13,097 nt of DNA from Acinetobacter sp. Its GTDB lineage: Bacteria; Pseudomonadota; Gammaproteobacteria; Pseudomonadales; Moraxellaceae. Below the pieces are notes generated by a model. It was not told the DNA's origin, did no database searches, and saw only the letters and a list, made by a program, of their open reading frames with translations. Where the stretch lies: contig SSHD01000018.1 in the NCBI GenBank assembly GCA_008017255.1, positions 1 through 13,097 on the forward strand, read 5' to 3'. Positions 1 to 8,654 of the stretch are shown piece after piece (within the stretch, counting starts at the first letter, position 1; each line of letters opens with the position of its first letter). The position numbers and the translations under genes were made by a program.

Positions 1-702
<702 letters not shown>

Positions 703-845
703 ATGCTAGATTAATTTGAGCAAACATCGCCAGAAAAACACACATATCACATCAACAGTATGTGCTGGTCATTTGCCAATTTACTATCACCAATCTTTAG
801 CAAGATAGAAACCATAGCCATTCAATGGCAGTGTTTTTATTTTGG

Positions 846-874
846 TTGACAGACTTACAGATTATTTACAGAAT
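846..874 (+). promoter_or_regulatory. Possible sigma70 promoter in the long spacer
   Basis: A perfect -35 hexamer TTGACA (846-851) is followed after 17 bp by CAGAAT (869-874), four of six matches to the -10 consensus. Transcription would start near 881, about 300 nt before the lipoprotein gene. That implies either a long leader or an independent short transcript. In AT-rich DNA such matches arise by chance, so confidence is low. Confidence 0.3.
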
Positions 875-1099
875 AGTTAATGTTTTTATAAAAATTTTAT
901 TTTATTGATTTATATATAAATATTAAAAAGAAATTCACTTACAAACACAAAAAACGATCTATACTCAACTTTTAATTGATATTTATTATTAAAATATAAG
1001 CAAATTTGAGCGATTTCTGCAGTTTTGTTGGACAGAATAGTAGTAATTCAGGTTTTGCTTTGATAGGATAGCGGCAGACCAGTTAGGCTGCTCCCTGCG

Positions 1100-1126
1100 T
1101 TGTTACCTAAAGCGTTTAGGCATAAT
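1100..1126 (+). promoter_or_regulatory. Possible promoter of the lipoprotein gene
   Basis: TTGTTA (1100-1105, four of six) and CATAAT (1121-1126, five of six) are 15 bp apart, shorter than ideal. The spacer is filled by the palindrome CCTAAA-GCG-TTTAGG, which could be a repressor or activator site. A start near 1133 would give a leader of about 55 nt. Confidence 0.35.
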
Positions 1127-1188
1127 AAAAGCACAAACAGACTAGCTCAGGTTATTTCTTAATCTCACAATTTTATGAGAGTGATGCC

Positions 1189-1431
1189 ATGTTATTCAAA
1201 AAATTCGCTGTTGCTGCTGCTATCGCTACTACTTTAGCTTTCGTTGGCTGTTCTAAGAAAGAAGAAGCTCCTGCTACTGACGTAGCTGCTGCTGCTTCTG
1301 AAGCTGTTGAAGCTGCTGCTTCTGAAGTTGTTGAAGCTACTGAAACTTTAGAGGCTGCTGCTTCTGAAGCTGTTGAAGCTGCTGCTTCTGAAGCTGTTGA
1401 AGCTGCTGCTTCTGACGTTGCTGCTCAATAA
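1189..1431 (+). CDS. Small alanine-rich lipoprotein with octad repeats
   Basis: An 80-residue protein with a type II signal peptide: positively charged start (MLFKK), hydrophobic core at about residues 6-19 and lipobox FVGC with the acylated Cys at 21. Ser at +2 predicts outer-membrane sorting by Lol rules. After the short linker SKKEEAPATD, the mature part consists almost only of Ala, Glu, Ser and Val. An 8-residue unit AAASEAVE appears at residues 34-41, 42-49 (EVVE variant), 56-63, 64-71 and partly from 72, interrupted by ATETLE at 50-55. The chain should be helical and acidic. It lacks the C-terminal Lys that links Lpp to peptidoglycan. Ala codons are nearly all GCT, which suggests high expression. 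A GAGAG sequence upstream may be the ribosome site. I do not recognise a named family; a structural lipoprotein of the Lpp/OprI kind is only a guess. Confidence 0.85.
   Translation: MLFKKFAVAAAIATTLAFVGCSKKEEAPATDVAAAASEAVEAAASEVVEATETLEAAASEAVEAAASEAVEAAASDVAAQ
1288..1428 (+). repeat. Tandem 24-bp coding repeat in the lipoprotein gene
   Basis: The codons for the AAASEAVE unit recur almost identically (GCT GCT GCT TCT GAA GCT GTT GAA). Two copies are directly adjacent near 1354-1401 and two more stand upstream around a shorter, diverged stretch at 1336-1353. Identity at DNA level, not only protein level, suggests recent duplication or slippage, so copy number may vary between strains. Confidence 0.75.
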
Positions 1432-1448
1432 TCTAGTTTTTAGATTAG

Positions 1449-1478
1449 AAAAAAGAGAACCTTTGGTTCTCTTTTTTT
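1449..1478. terminator. Bidirectional terminator between lipoprotein gene and ihfA
   Basis: A perfect 11-bp stem (1451-1461 with 1465-1475) closes a TTT loop. It is flanked by an A-run on the left and a T-run on the right, so it ends transcription from the rightward lipoprotein gene and from the leftward pheT-ihfA unit. It lies 18 nt after the lipoprotein stop codon and about 55 nt after the ihfA stop. Confidence 0.92.
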
Positions 1479-1530
1479 ATGCCTTAATTTTTTAAGTTTA
1501 AGTTAAAGCATCATAAAAAGAAAAAGCAGA

Positions 1531-1827
1531 TCAATCGACCTGCTCATTTCCCACCCGTTGTCTAAATTTTTGACCCGCTCTAAAGGTCACTACACGGCGT
1601 GCAGAAATTGGTATTTCCTCACCTGTTTTTGGGTTCCGCCCAGGGCGTTCACGTTTATCACGTAATTCAAAATTACCGAAACCAGAAAGTTTGACTTGTT
1701 CACCGGAAATTAAGGCTTGGCTAATTTCATCAAAAAATAATTCAACCATTTGTTTCGCTTCACGGCGATTCAAACTGGTCAGCTCACTTAAATGGTCTGC
1801 CATTTCTGCTTTTGTTAATGCTGTCAT
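1531..1827 (-). CDS. ihfA: Integration host factor subunit alpha
   Basis: The 98-residue product is a DNABII-family protein that pairs with IHF-beta to bend DNA sharply in recombination, replication and transcription control. It aligns along its whole length with enteric IHF-alpha: [13 protein letters not shown] at the start, [25 protein letters not shown], then the beta-arm [14 protein letters not shown] carrying the intercalating Pro, and [12 protein letters not shown]. The gene starts inside the end of pheT (ATGA overlap of 4 nt), with GAGGG about 6 nt upstream of the start, so it is cotranscribed and probably translationally coupled with pheT. The alpha assignment over HU or IHF-beta rests on this gene order and the N-terminal sequence. 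Confidence 0.97.
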   Translation of the reverse strand: MTALTKAEMADHLSELTSLNRREAKQMVELFFDEISQALISGEQVKLSGFGNFELRDKRERPGRNPKTGEEIPISARRVVTFRAGQKFRQRVGNEQVD

Positions 1828-4205
1828 GAGGCCCTCAATGTCGCTTGGTAAGTGTCTTGCAACACTTGAATAATATTATCCATACCCGATTTGATTTCAG
1901 CATCTTCAAGCGTACGCGTTGGATGTTGCCACAACACTGCAAACGCTAAAGACCGTTTGCCCTGTTCAACCCCCTGCCCCGTATACACATCGAACAACCA
2001 TGTCGCGTCAAGTAGCTCACCACCGGTTTGCTCAATCAATCGCTGAATATCTCTTAACTCAATCTTATCAGAGATTAAAAGCGCAATATCACGTCTAACC
2101 GACGGAAAACGTGATAATTCTGTAAAATTAGATACATAAGATTGCAAAACTGCCTGTTGATCTAATTCTGCCACCCAAGTGGTCGTTAAATCCAGCTCAT
2201 TTTCCAAAGATGGGTGTAAACGCCCCAAATAACCAATCGACTGACCACCTACCAAAATTTCCGCAGATTGACCTGGATGTAACCAAGCGCGCGTTGATCG
2301 GACAAATTCAACCCGTACACGCCCAGCCACCAAAATTTGTTCTACTTCACCTTTAAAATCAAAGAAATCCATTGCTTGTGCTTTGGCATGCCAAGATTCA
2401 GGTGCACGTGCCCCAACCGCAATCAGCGCCAAGGTTGGCACTTGTTTCAGATCGTGGATACTGTGTGCATGCTGATAGTCGAAGCGCAAACCTAATTCAA
2501 AGAAGCGCACCCGATGTTGCTGACGATTCAAATTGTATTGCACACACGGAATCAAACTGGACAGCAAAGTGCTGCGCATGGCCGCCAAATCACTTGAGAT
2601 TGGATTAGCAAGCATCAGTGGCTGTACATTTGGATTAAGTTGTTTTTCTAGTTTTGCATCAGCAAAACTAAAACTAATCGCTTCTTGATAACCCAAAGTT
2701 GCAATGCTTTGACGCAGCTGTGCAATATCAAAACCATCTTGGTATTGCGCTAACTGTACATCAATTTTTGGCAGACTAATTTGGATATTGTCATAACCAT
2801 GAATCCGCGCCACTTCTTCAATCAGGTCTTGGTAAATCACCATATCATAACGATGCGATGGCGGTGTCACCAGCCACTCACCTTGCGCTTTAGTTTCGAC
2901 CACACAACCCAAACGAGTTAAAGCATCGGCAATAAAATCACCCGAAACCGCATAACCAAGCAATTGATCGACCTGAATTTGTTGCAAAGCAATGGCTTCA
3001 CGTTTTGGCAACAATACCGCTTGTTCCACAACCGTGATTGGGCCAAATTCACCACCAGCAAAGCTTTGAATCAGTTCACAGGCACGGTGCATGGCAAGCA
3101 TTGGCAATTCAAAATCTACACCACGTTCATAACGCTGTGATGAGTCAGTATGTAAACCGAAACGACGTGCACGACCTGCAATGGCTAAAGGTGCAAAGAA
3201 AGCACTTTCAAGGAAAATATCTTGCGTGTCGTCTGTAACCGATGAATCCAAACCACCCATAATACCAGCAATCGCCAAGACTTTCTGCTCATCGGCAATC
3301 ACCATCATGTCAGCTTGCAACTCAACTTGTTGCTCATTCAACAAAGTTAATTTTTCTTGTGCTTTAGCTTGGCGCACTTGAATTGAACCGCTAATTTTTG
3401 CCAAGTCAAAGGCATGCATCGGCTGACCTAACTCAAGTAACACATAATTGGTGATATCAACCAAAATACTATGGCTACGCATACCTGAACGTGTCAGTGC
3501 TTGCTGCATCCAATCTGGTGTTGCTGCTTTTACATTGACGTTTTTGATGATACGACCCAAATAGCGTGGCGTACCTTCTGTGCTAATGGCTACAACCTTT
3601 TCATCGCTAATACTTGCTGCAATAGCTGCAATTTTCGGTGGATTAACAGTAAGTTGGTTTATCACTGCAATTTCACGAGCAATGCCGCGAAGACTAAAAC
3701 AGTCGCCACGGTTTGGGGTGATGCTAATATCAATTACATGGTCATCAAGTTTTAGATAGTCACGAATATCCATCCCCACAGGGGCATTGGCAGGCAGTTC
3801 CAATAAACCGTCAACTTTATCTTCTAAATCAATTTCAGAAGCACCGCACAGCATGCCTTGTGACTCTACGCCACGTAGTTTGCCTTGTTTAATTTTAAAA
3901 TCGCCCGGCAATACTGCTCCGATAGTTGCCACAGGCGCTTTCATACCCACGCAAACATTGGGTGCACCACACACAATCTGCAACGGCTCACCCGAACCAA
4001 TATGCACTGTAGTCACACGTAAACGGTCAGCATCTGGATGCTGTTCTACCGTCAGCACTTCACCGACCACCACACCCGTAAATGGTTTTGCCACTGGTGC
4101 AAGTTCATCCACCTCTAAACCGAGCATGGTCAATTGGTCAGAAAGTGTTGCACTATCAATCGCTGGATTGACCCAACTGCGTAGCCAATTTTCACTAATT
4201 TTCAT
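1824..4205 (-). CDS. pheT: Phenylalanine-tRNA ligase beta subunit
   Basis: This is the 793-residue beta chain of the alpha2-beta2 PheRS, nearly the same length as the E. coli protein (795). It binds tRNA-Phe and hydrolyses mischarged Tyr-tRNA-Phe. Domains in order: N-terminal segment [14 protein letters not shown]; an OB-fold tRNA-binding (EMAP-II-like) domain at about 40-150; the B3/B4 editing domain at about 210-370, including GQPMHAFDL; a B5 domain at about 400-475 with [25 protein letters not shown] following; a catalytic-like core; and the C-terminal ferredoxin-fold anticodon-binding domain at about 700-793, starting near [18 protein letters not shown]. The start ATG has only a weak AGG about 11 nt upstream. 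The gene is separated from pheS by a repeat-filled gap and overlaps ihfA by 4 nt. Confidence 0.98.
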   Translation of the reverse strand: MKISENWLRSWVNPAIDSATLSDQLTMLGLEVDELAPVAKPFTGVVVGEVLTVEQHPDADRLRVTTVHIGSGEPLQIVCGAPNVCVGMKAPVATIGAVLPGDFKIKQGKLRGVESQGMLCGASEIDLEDKVDGLLELPANAPVGMDIRDYLKLDDHVIDISITPNRGDCFSLRGIAREIAVINQLTVNPPKIAAIAASISDEKVVAISTEGTPRYLGRIIKNVNVKAATPDWMQQALTRSGMRSHSILVDITNYVLLELGQPMHAFDLAKISGSIQVRQAKAQEKLTLLNEQQVELQADMMVIADEQKVLAIAGIMGGLDSSVTDDTQDIFLESAFFAPLAIAGRARRFGLHTDSSQRYERGVDFELPMLAMHRACELIQSFAGGEFGPITVVEQAVLLPKREAIALQQIQVDQLLGYAVSGDFIADALTRLGCVVETKAQGEWLVTPPSHRYDMVIYQDLIEEVARIHGYDNIQISLPKIDVQLAQYQDGFDIAQLRQSIATLGYQEAISFSFADAKLEKQLNPNVQPLMLANPISSDLAAMRSTLLSSLIPCVQYNLNRQQHRVRFFELGLRFDYQHAHSIHDLKQVPTLALIAVGARAPESWHAKAQAMDFFDFKGEVEQILVAGRVRVEFVRSTRAWLHPGQSAEILVGGQSIGYLGRLHPSLENELDLTTTWVAELDQQAVLQSYVSNFTELSRFPSVRRDIALLISDKIELRDIQRLIEQTGGELLDATWLFDVYTGQGVEQGKRSLAFAVLWQHPTRTLEDAEIKSGMDNIIQVLQDTYQATLRAS

Positions 4206-4233
4206 TTCTATAAAAACCTATTATCTATATCTC

Positions 4234-4332
4234 TAAATCCTCCGCTAACTCCCCCTAAAAAAAGGGAAACCTCACACTGCATTTGGTTTGTGTAAGTTCC
4301 CCTTTGTTAAAGAGGGATTTAGGGGGATTTTA
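4234..4332. repeat. Imperfect inverted repeat between pheS and pheT
   Basis: A left arm at about 4234-4270 and a right arm at about 4295-4332 are imperfect reverse complements, built on TAAATCC...CCCCCTAAA...AAAGGG against CCCCTTTGTTAAAGAGGG...TTTAGGGGGATTT. CACA (4273-4276) and TGTG (4289-4292) continue the pairing towards the centre. The right arm can also fold on itself (CCCCTTT/AAAGAGGG). It resembles the palindromic intergenic repeats I associate with Acinetobacter genomes; family membership is not verified. It lies in the transcribed gap between pheS and pheT, so the mRNA would carry a large hairpin there. Confidence 0.75.
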
Positions 4333-4368
4333 TAAACCGATTAAATCTTAAAATATCTGGTGTATTGA

Positions 4369-5438
<1,070 letters not shown>

Positions 5439-5525
5439 TAAATCGCATGCTTTGTAAAATTTTCATTGCAAGATCAAAACCATTACATAAAAATAATTGG
5501 CTTATATTTCGCTAAAAAATGCGCC

Positions 5526-5554
5526 ATTATTTATGAAAATGTATAAGATGCTAA
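5526..5554 (-). promoter_or_regulatory. Possible pheS leader promoter
   Basis: On the minus strand TTAGCA (5554-5549, four of six) and AATAAT (5531-5526, five of six) are separated by 17 bp. Transcription would start near 5519, giving a leader that contains the whole Phe-rich ORF and hairpin. Other -10-like hexamers lie close by in this AT-rich stretch, so the exact site is uncertain. Confidence 0.35.
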
Positions 5555-5605
5555 GGTCTGCTGATATTTAATCGTCTTACGTATCTTCCATGAGAAATAA
5601 TAACC

Positions 5606-6604
5606 ATGCCGCTTGATCAAATTTGGAAACAACAACTTAGCTTAGTAAGCTATGGCAATGAATTTCTTGCAGGCCATCTGAACTTAAGCGATTGGATTGA
5701 ACATCCTATTTTTAATCAACATAGTTTGATCTTTAGAGATTTACAGTCGCAACAGTTATTGGCACAACATTTTCAAATTTGGCTAGAGGGTTTAAAACAA
5801 CAAGGCGTGAACAAACTCAGCCTACATTTATCTAGCCTATTAAATGACGAAAAAAATCCAAACCCAAATGTAGAGCTGCTGCCCTTTGCACATTTTATTG
5901 TCAGCCATCAAGCCAAGCAAAAAACTGCGTGGATTTGCGGACTGGAGCTGCCGCAATGGGATACGCATGAGCAAGAATTTACCCCACCACACGACCAACA
6001 AAACACGCTCACTCAAACGACATTTTGGCGTTATGGCTTAAATGATAAATTCAGCAAGAAAATTAACGCCGACTTAAACAATCCAAACTGGAATGACATC
6101 AATCAGTTTATGCAAACTGAACTTTTTCAACATCAATATGCCGCACAGTATTTTGAACCTCCGCAGTATGAATGGCCTTTTTATGGCTACGATGTAGACC
6201 ACATCGACATTTCAAAACAACATTTGGCGATCATTCCAAGCGACTACCCTGCCGACTTGGCGCATCAGTTATTGCACCGCAGTTTAGCATTAGTGCATTA
6301 TTTACAAGAAAAACAACGTCATCCTTATGATGATACAGGCGAGTTAATTCGCCCTGAAGAGCAGATCAATTTGCGCAACTTTGCACAAAAAACGGATGAT
6401 TTATTGGCTAAGTTAATTGTGAAAACCGCTAATCATTACCAGACTGCCCAAATCATTGTTGAAGAGGAAATTATCGATCGCACCATGGAAACCTTAGCGC
6501 CGTCCGATCCTGCTCAGCAGCACAAAATCGATGCATCGAGTGTCATTAAATTAATTCTGATTACGGTGGTTATCTGTATTTGTGCATATTATTTTGGGCT
6601 TTGA
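5606..6604 (+). CDS. Unrecognised protein with a C-terminal membrane anchor (first of a pair)
   Basis: A 332-residue protein without a recognised domain. There is no N-terminal signal peptide. Residues 1-310 are soluble, rich in Gln, His and aromatic residues, and the last 20 residues (from about VIKLILITVVICICAYYFGL) form one hydrophobic helix, so a tail-anchored inner-membrane protein with a cytoplasmic domain is likely. It resembles the next gene's product in collinear positions: W7-K8, H33-P34, R44-D45, Q49, L51, Q66-G67, an FW at 140-141 and a TAN motif at 274-276. The pair sits on the plus strand between pheS and rplT, breaking that linkage. It diverges from the pheS leader; a weak TGAGAA lies about 10 nt before ATG. 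Function is unknown. Confidence 0.8.
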   Translation: MPLDQIWKQQLSLVSYGNEFLAGHLNLSDWIEHPIFNQHSLIFRDLQSQQLLAQHFQIWLEGLKQQGVNKLSLHLSSLLNDEKNPNPNVELLPFAHFIVSHQAKQKTAWICGLELPQWDTHEQEFTPPHDQQNTLTQTTFWRYGLNDKFSKKINADLNNPNWNDINQFMQTELFQHQYAAQYFEPPQYEWPFYGYDVDHIDISKQHLAIIPSDYPADLAHQLLHRSLALVHYLQEKQRHPYDDTGELIRPEEQINLRNFAQKTDDLLAKLIVKTANHYQTAQIIVEEEIIDRTMETLAPSDPAQQHKIDASSVIKLILITVVICICAYYFGL

Positions 6605-6684
6605 ACTTTTTAGCACACGCGAATTCTTTTTACCCGTTATAAAAACAGACTAAGCATTTAATCTATAGAAGTATTTATAAAACT

Positions 6685-7809
6685 ATGACCGAGAATTACT
6701 GGAAATTTCTACTGGGCTTACAACATAATGCCCAATTATTTTTTGACGATAAAATTTCTTATTACCATATTCCCCATCCATGGAGTATCCATACGCACGA
6801 AGTCTTTATGGTGCGTGATATCGACACACAAGCCTTAATTTATGATTCCATTGATGCTTTAGTGGTCGATATGTTCCATCAAGGAATGAAACATTGCGCA
6901 TGCTATCCTTTTACACTTCTTTTTCCTGATGTAACACGCCTAGACCACACGCTTGCGCTTAAATTAGAAAATTACCCTGTTTTAGTATTTAATTCAGGTC
7001 TGCGTAGCCTCGCTTTGGTGAAGTTAGAAAAAGAACCTACTAAAAATATCGAGCCCATTGGTGACCCTAGGGAATTTTGGGGCGTAAGCTCCTCACAAGA
7101 TTCACAGAACTATTTACTATTTAGCCTGCTCGAACTAAATATAACACAACATAAAAAAATGCGGCAGTTTGACGATTACCTGAATTGGGAAAGCTATTAT
7201 CTAGAAACGCAGAATTTGATACTTACAGCACCTTATCAACTCCACCCGCACTCCCCCTTGAATTTTTTAAACAATTTATTTTTTAATTCATGTAATGAAC
7301 AAAGCACCCCACTTTTAGAAAATCCGAACCCACAAGCCAATCTCGCTTTTACTCTCATCGACCAAATCCAGTATTTGCAGATCAATCTTAAAGAATTTAA
7401 ACAATCGCGCAATGAAATGTCTGCATATCAAAATTTAGACATTGAAGCCCGCAATCAATTCGCAGAATACGAATCAACAATTCAAAACAAATATATTGAT
7501 TTGATTTGCCATACAGCCAACAAACCTTTTGATGCCTATATTTCAACCAAGACTAGAAAAGCCCTACTCACTCAAATCCAAATGCCACCTGAAACTGAAC
7601 GTTTAGTTTCCGCAATAGAAGATACACCTCAAGATTGTGAGCAACAAATTTCTGGGTTAAGAGCCGCCATTACACTTATCATCGTTTTGGGAATCGTTTT
7701 CCTAATTTTATATGGTGGAGTTTTATTGGTGGAAAAATATTCCTTCGTTAAATTTATTTTGATGATAACAACAGCCATTGCGGTACTTGCAATTATTACG
7801 CGCAAATAA
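6685..7809 (+). CDS. Unrecognised protein with two C-terminal membrane helices (second of a pair)
   Basis: A 374-residue protein of unknown function, 80 bp after the previous gene and on the same strand. Residues 1-320 look soluble and have no signal peptide. Two hydrophobic segments follow at about 326-349 and 354-371, so both ends should face the cytoplasm. It matches the preceding protein at W6-K7, H31-P32, R44-D45, Q49, L51, Q66-G67, FW at 131-132 and TAN at 277-279, nearly without gaps in the first 70 residues. That points to an old duplication followed by divergence, and to a changed membrane anchor (two helices instead of one). Three nearby Cys (CAC, residues 71-73 region) have no evident partners. 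The ribosome-binding site is weak. The stop codon touches the rplT terminator. Confidence 0.8.
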   Translation: MTENYWKFLLGLQHNAQLFFDDKISYYHIPHPWSIHTHEVFMVRDIDTQALIYDSIDALVVDMFHQGMKHCACYPFTLLFPDVTRLDHTLALKLENYPVLVFNSGLRSLALVKLEKEPTKNIEPIGDPREFWGVSSSQDSQNYLLFSLLELNITQHKKMRQFDDYLNWESYYLETQNLILTAPYQLHPHSPLNFLNNLFFNSCNEQSTPLLENPNPQANLAFTLIDQIQYLQINLKEFKQSRNEMSAYQNLDIEARNQFAEYESTIQNKYIDLICHTANKPFDAYISTKTRKALLTQIQMPPETERLVSAIEDTPQDCEQQISGLRAAITLIIVLGIVFLILYGGVLLVEKYSFVKFILMITTAIAVLAIITRK

Positions 7810-7833
7810 AAAAGACCGCTAAATAGCGGTCTT
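7804..7833 (-). terminator. rplT terminator, shared with the opposite gene's end
   Basis: A perfect 9-bp stem (7812-7820 with 7825-7833, AAGACCGCT/AGCGGTCTT) closes a 4-nt loop 18 nt after the rplT stop. On the minus strand it is followed by TTTTTTATTTG, a good U-tract that runs into the last codons of the plus-strand gene. On the plus strand the following bases (CCTTTG) are poor, so it mainly ends the rpmI-rplT transcript but may also slow the convergent one. Confidence 0.9.
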
Positions 7834-7850
7834 CCTTTGAATCTCTAAGC

Positions 7851-8210
7851 TTATGCAGCTAATGCGCCTTTAGCTTTTTCAGCTAAAGCAGCAAATGCAA
7901 CTGCATCATGCATAGCGATGTCAGCTAATACGCGACGGTCGATGATTACTTGTGCTTTTTTCAAGCCATCAATCATGCGGCTATAAGACAAACCGTTAAG
8001 ACGAGCACCAGCATTGATACGCGCAATCCATAAAGCACGGAATTGACGTTTCTTTTGACGGCGGTCACGGTAAGCATATTGACCAGCTTTGATTACCGCT
8101 TGGAACGCTACGCGATAAACGCGTGAACGAGCACCATAGTAACCTTTAGCGCGAGCAAGAATTTTTTTATGACGACGATGCGCCACTACACCACGTTTTA
8201 CACGAGCCAT
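7851..8210 (-). CDS. rplT: 50S ribosomal protein L20
   Basis: The 119-residue product matches L20 throughout: [24 protein letters not shown], the basic helix with [18 protein letters not shown], and [15 protein letters not shown]20 binds 23S rRNA early in large-subunit assembly. In E. coli and Bacillus it also represses its own operon by binding an mRNA site that mimics the rRNA site. The start has a strong AAGGAG 7 nt upstream; the rpmI stop codon TAA overlaps the beginning of this ribosome site, so translation is likely coupled. The gene is 11 nt from rpmI and followed by a terminator, not by pheS. Confidence 0.99.
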   Translation of the reverse strand: MARVKRGVVAHRRHKKILARAKGYYGARSRVYRVAFQAVIKAGQYAYRDRRQKKRQFRALWIARINAGARLNGLSYSRMIDGLKKAQVIIDRRVLADIAMHDAVAFAALAEKAKGALAA

Positions 8211-8221
8211 TTATAATCTCC

Positions 8222-8416
8222 TTAGATGTATGGGCACATAGCACGAACTGATGCAACGTCACTTACGTGAACCATTACACAACCGCGCAATTGACGAATA
8301 CGCTTAGCAGATTTTTTGGTCAAAATATGGCGTTTGAACGCTTGTTTGCGCTTAAAACCGTTTGCAGTCGCTTTAAAGCGTTTAGCTGCACCACGGCGAG
8401 TTTTCATCTTAGGCAT
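8222..8416 (-). CDS. rpmI: 50S ribosomal protein L35
   Basis: The 64-residue protein begins [20 protein letters not shown] and ends with the typical VRAMCPYI tail. L35 is a small, very basic component of the large subunit. I placed the start at 8416, where AGAGG lies 6 nt upstream and the sequence matches family length. A frame-open extension to 8491 adds 25 residues unlike any L35 and would cover the leader RNA structure. The gene heads a two-gene unit with rplT and is preceded by a structured leader at 8430-8488. Confidence 0.98.
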   Translation of the reverse strand: MPKMKTRRGAAKRFKATANGFKRKQAFKRHILTKKSAKRIRQLRGCVMVHVSDVASVRAMCPYI

Positions 8417-8429
8417 AACAACCTCTTTT

Positions 8430-8488
8430 GAACACCTGTTCGGCTCGTTTGCACCATTGCAAAAACGACCTGCAGGTAAGGGAGCCGA
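8430..8488 (-). promoter_or_regulatory. Structured rpmI-rplT leader, candidate L20 autoregulatory site
   Basis: On the minus strand TCGGCTC (8488-8482) pairs with GAGCCGA (8446-8440), enclosing a second stem TTTGCA/TGCAAA (8463-8458 with 8453-8448, 4-nt loop) and the palindrome CCTGCAGG (8476-8469). Downstream, GAAC-AGGT-GTTC (8441-8430) can form a small hairpin. The segment CAGGT there can instead pair with ACCTG at 8477-8473 to make a pseudoknot directly before the AGAGG ribosome site. L20 repression through a pseudoknot near the rpmI start is known in E. coli; assigning the same role here is inference. Confidence 0.5.
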
Positions 8489-8489
8489 C

Positions 8490-8516
8490 ATTCTAAAGCA
8501 TTCGCACTTAAAACAA
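8490..8516 (-). promoter_or_regulatory. Possible rpmI-rplT promoter
   Basis: TTGTTT (8516-8511) and TAGAAT (8495-8490, five of six) lie 15 bp apart on the minus strand. A start around 8485 would begin the transcript with GGCUC, exactly the 5' arm of the leader stem. The short spacer lowers confidence, but an independent promoter is required because infC ends in a terminator 3 kb upstream. Confidence 0.4.
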
Positions 8517-8620
8517 AAGTAAAATGCTCATTTTTTGATAACATTCAGACCGTCTTTTAGCAGCTGCGATGTAGCATATAAGCTCTGAAAAATAGCAAAA
8601 CCATCTCGCAAATAGTCTTC

Positions 8621-8626
8621 TATAAT
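8621..8626 (+). promoter_or_regulatory. Perfect -10 hexamer for the MFS gene
   Basis: TATAAT stands 28 bp before the MFS start codon. No good -35 hexamer is visible at 16-18 bp upstream, so an activator or weak expression is possible. Confidence 0.35.
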
Positions 8627-8654
8627 AAACTTAAATAATTCAGTACCCATCACC

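Larger units (their letters stand above)
703..1188. other. 486-bp AT-rich intergenic spacer
   Basis: No ORF of credible length lies here. The middle (about 860-1010) is extremely AT-rich. Visible elements are a nested inverted repeat at 730-768 (CCAG/CTGG enclosing CACATA/TATGTG), a TTGACA-like promoter at 846-874, a CCTAAA-GCG-TTTAGG palindrome at 1106-1120 and the putative lipoprotein promoter next to it. The spacer is long for this window. It could carry a long 5' leader or a small RNA, but nothing decides that. Confidence 0.5.

Noticed and set aside
3787..4236. A 149-residue open frame antisense to pheT
   Set aside because: It lies wholly opposite the conserved tRNA-binding domain of pheT, has Ser/Thr-rich composition without a recognisable fold, and is explained as a shadow of the coding frame.
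8222..8491. An 89-residue version of L35 starting at 8491
   Set aside because: The first 25 residues do not resemble L35, the codons overlap the structured leader, and a good ribosome site precedes the ATG at 8416.
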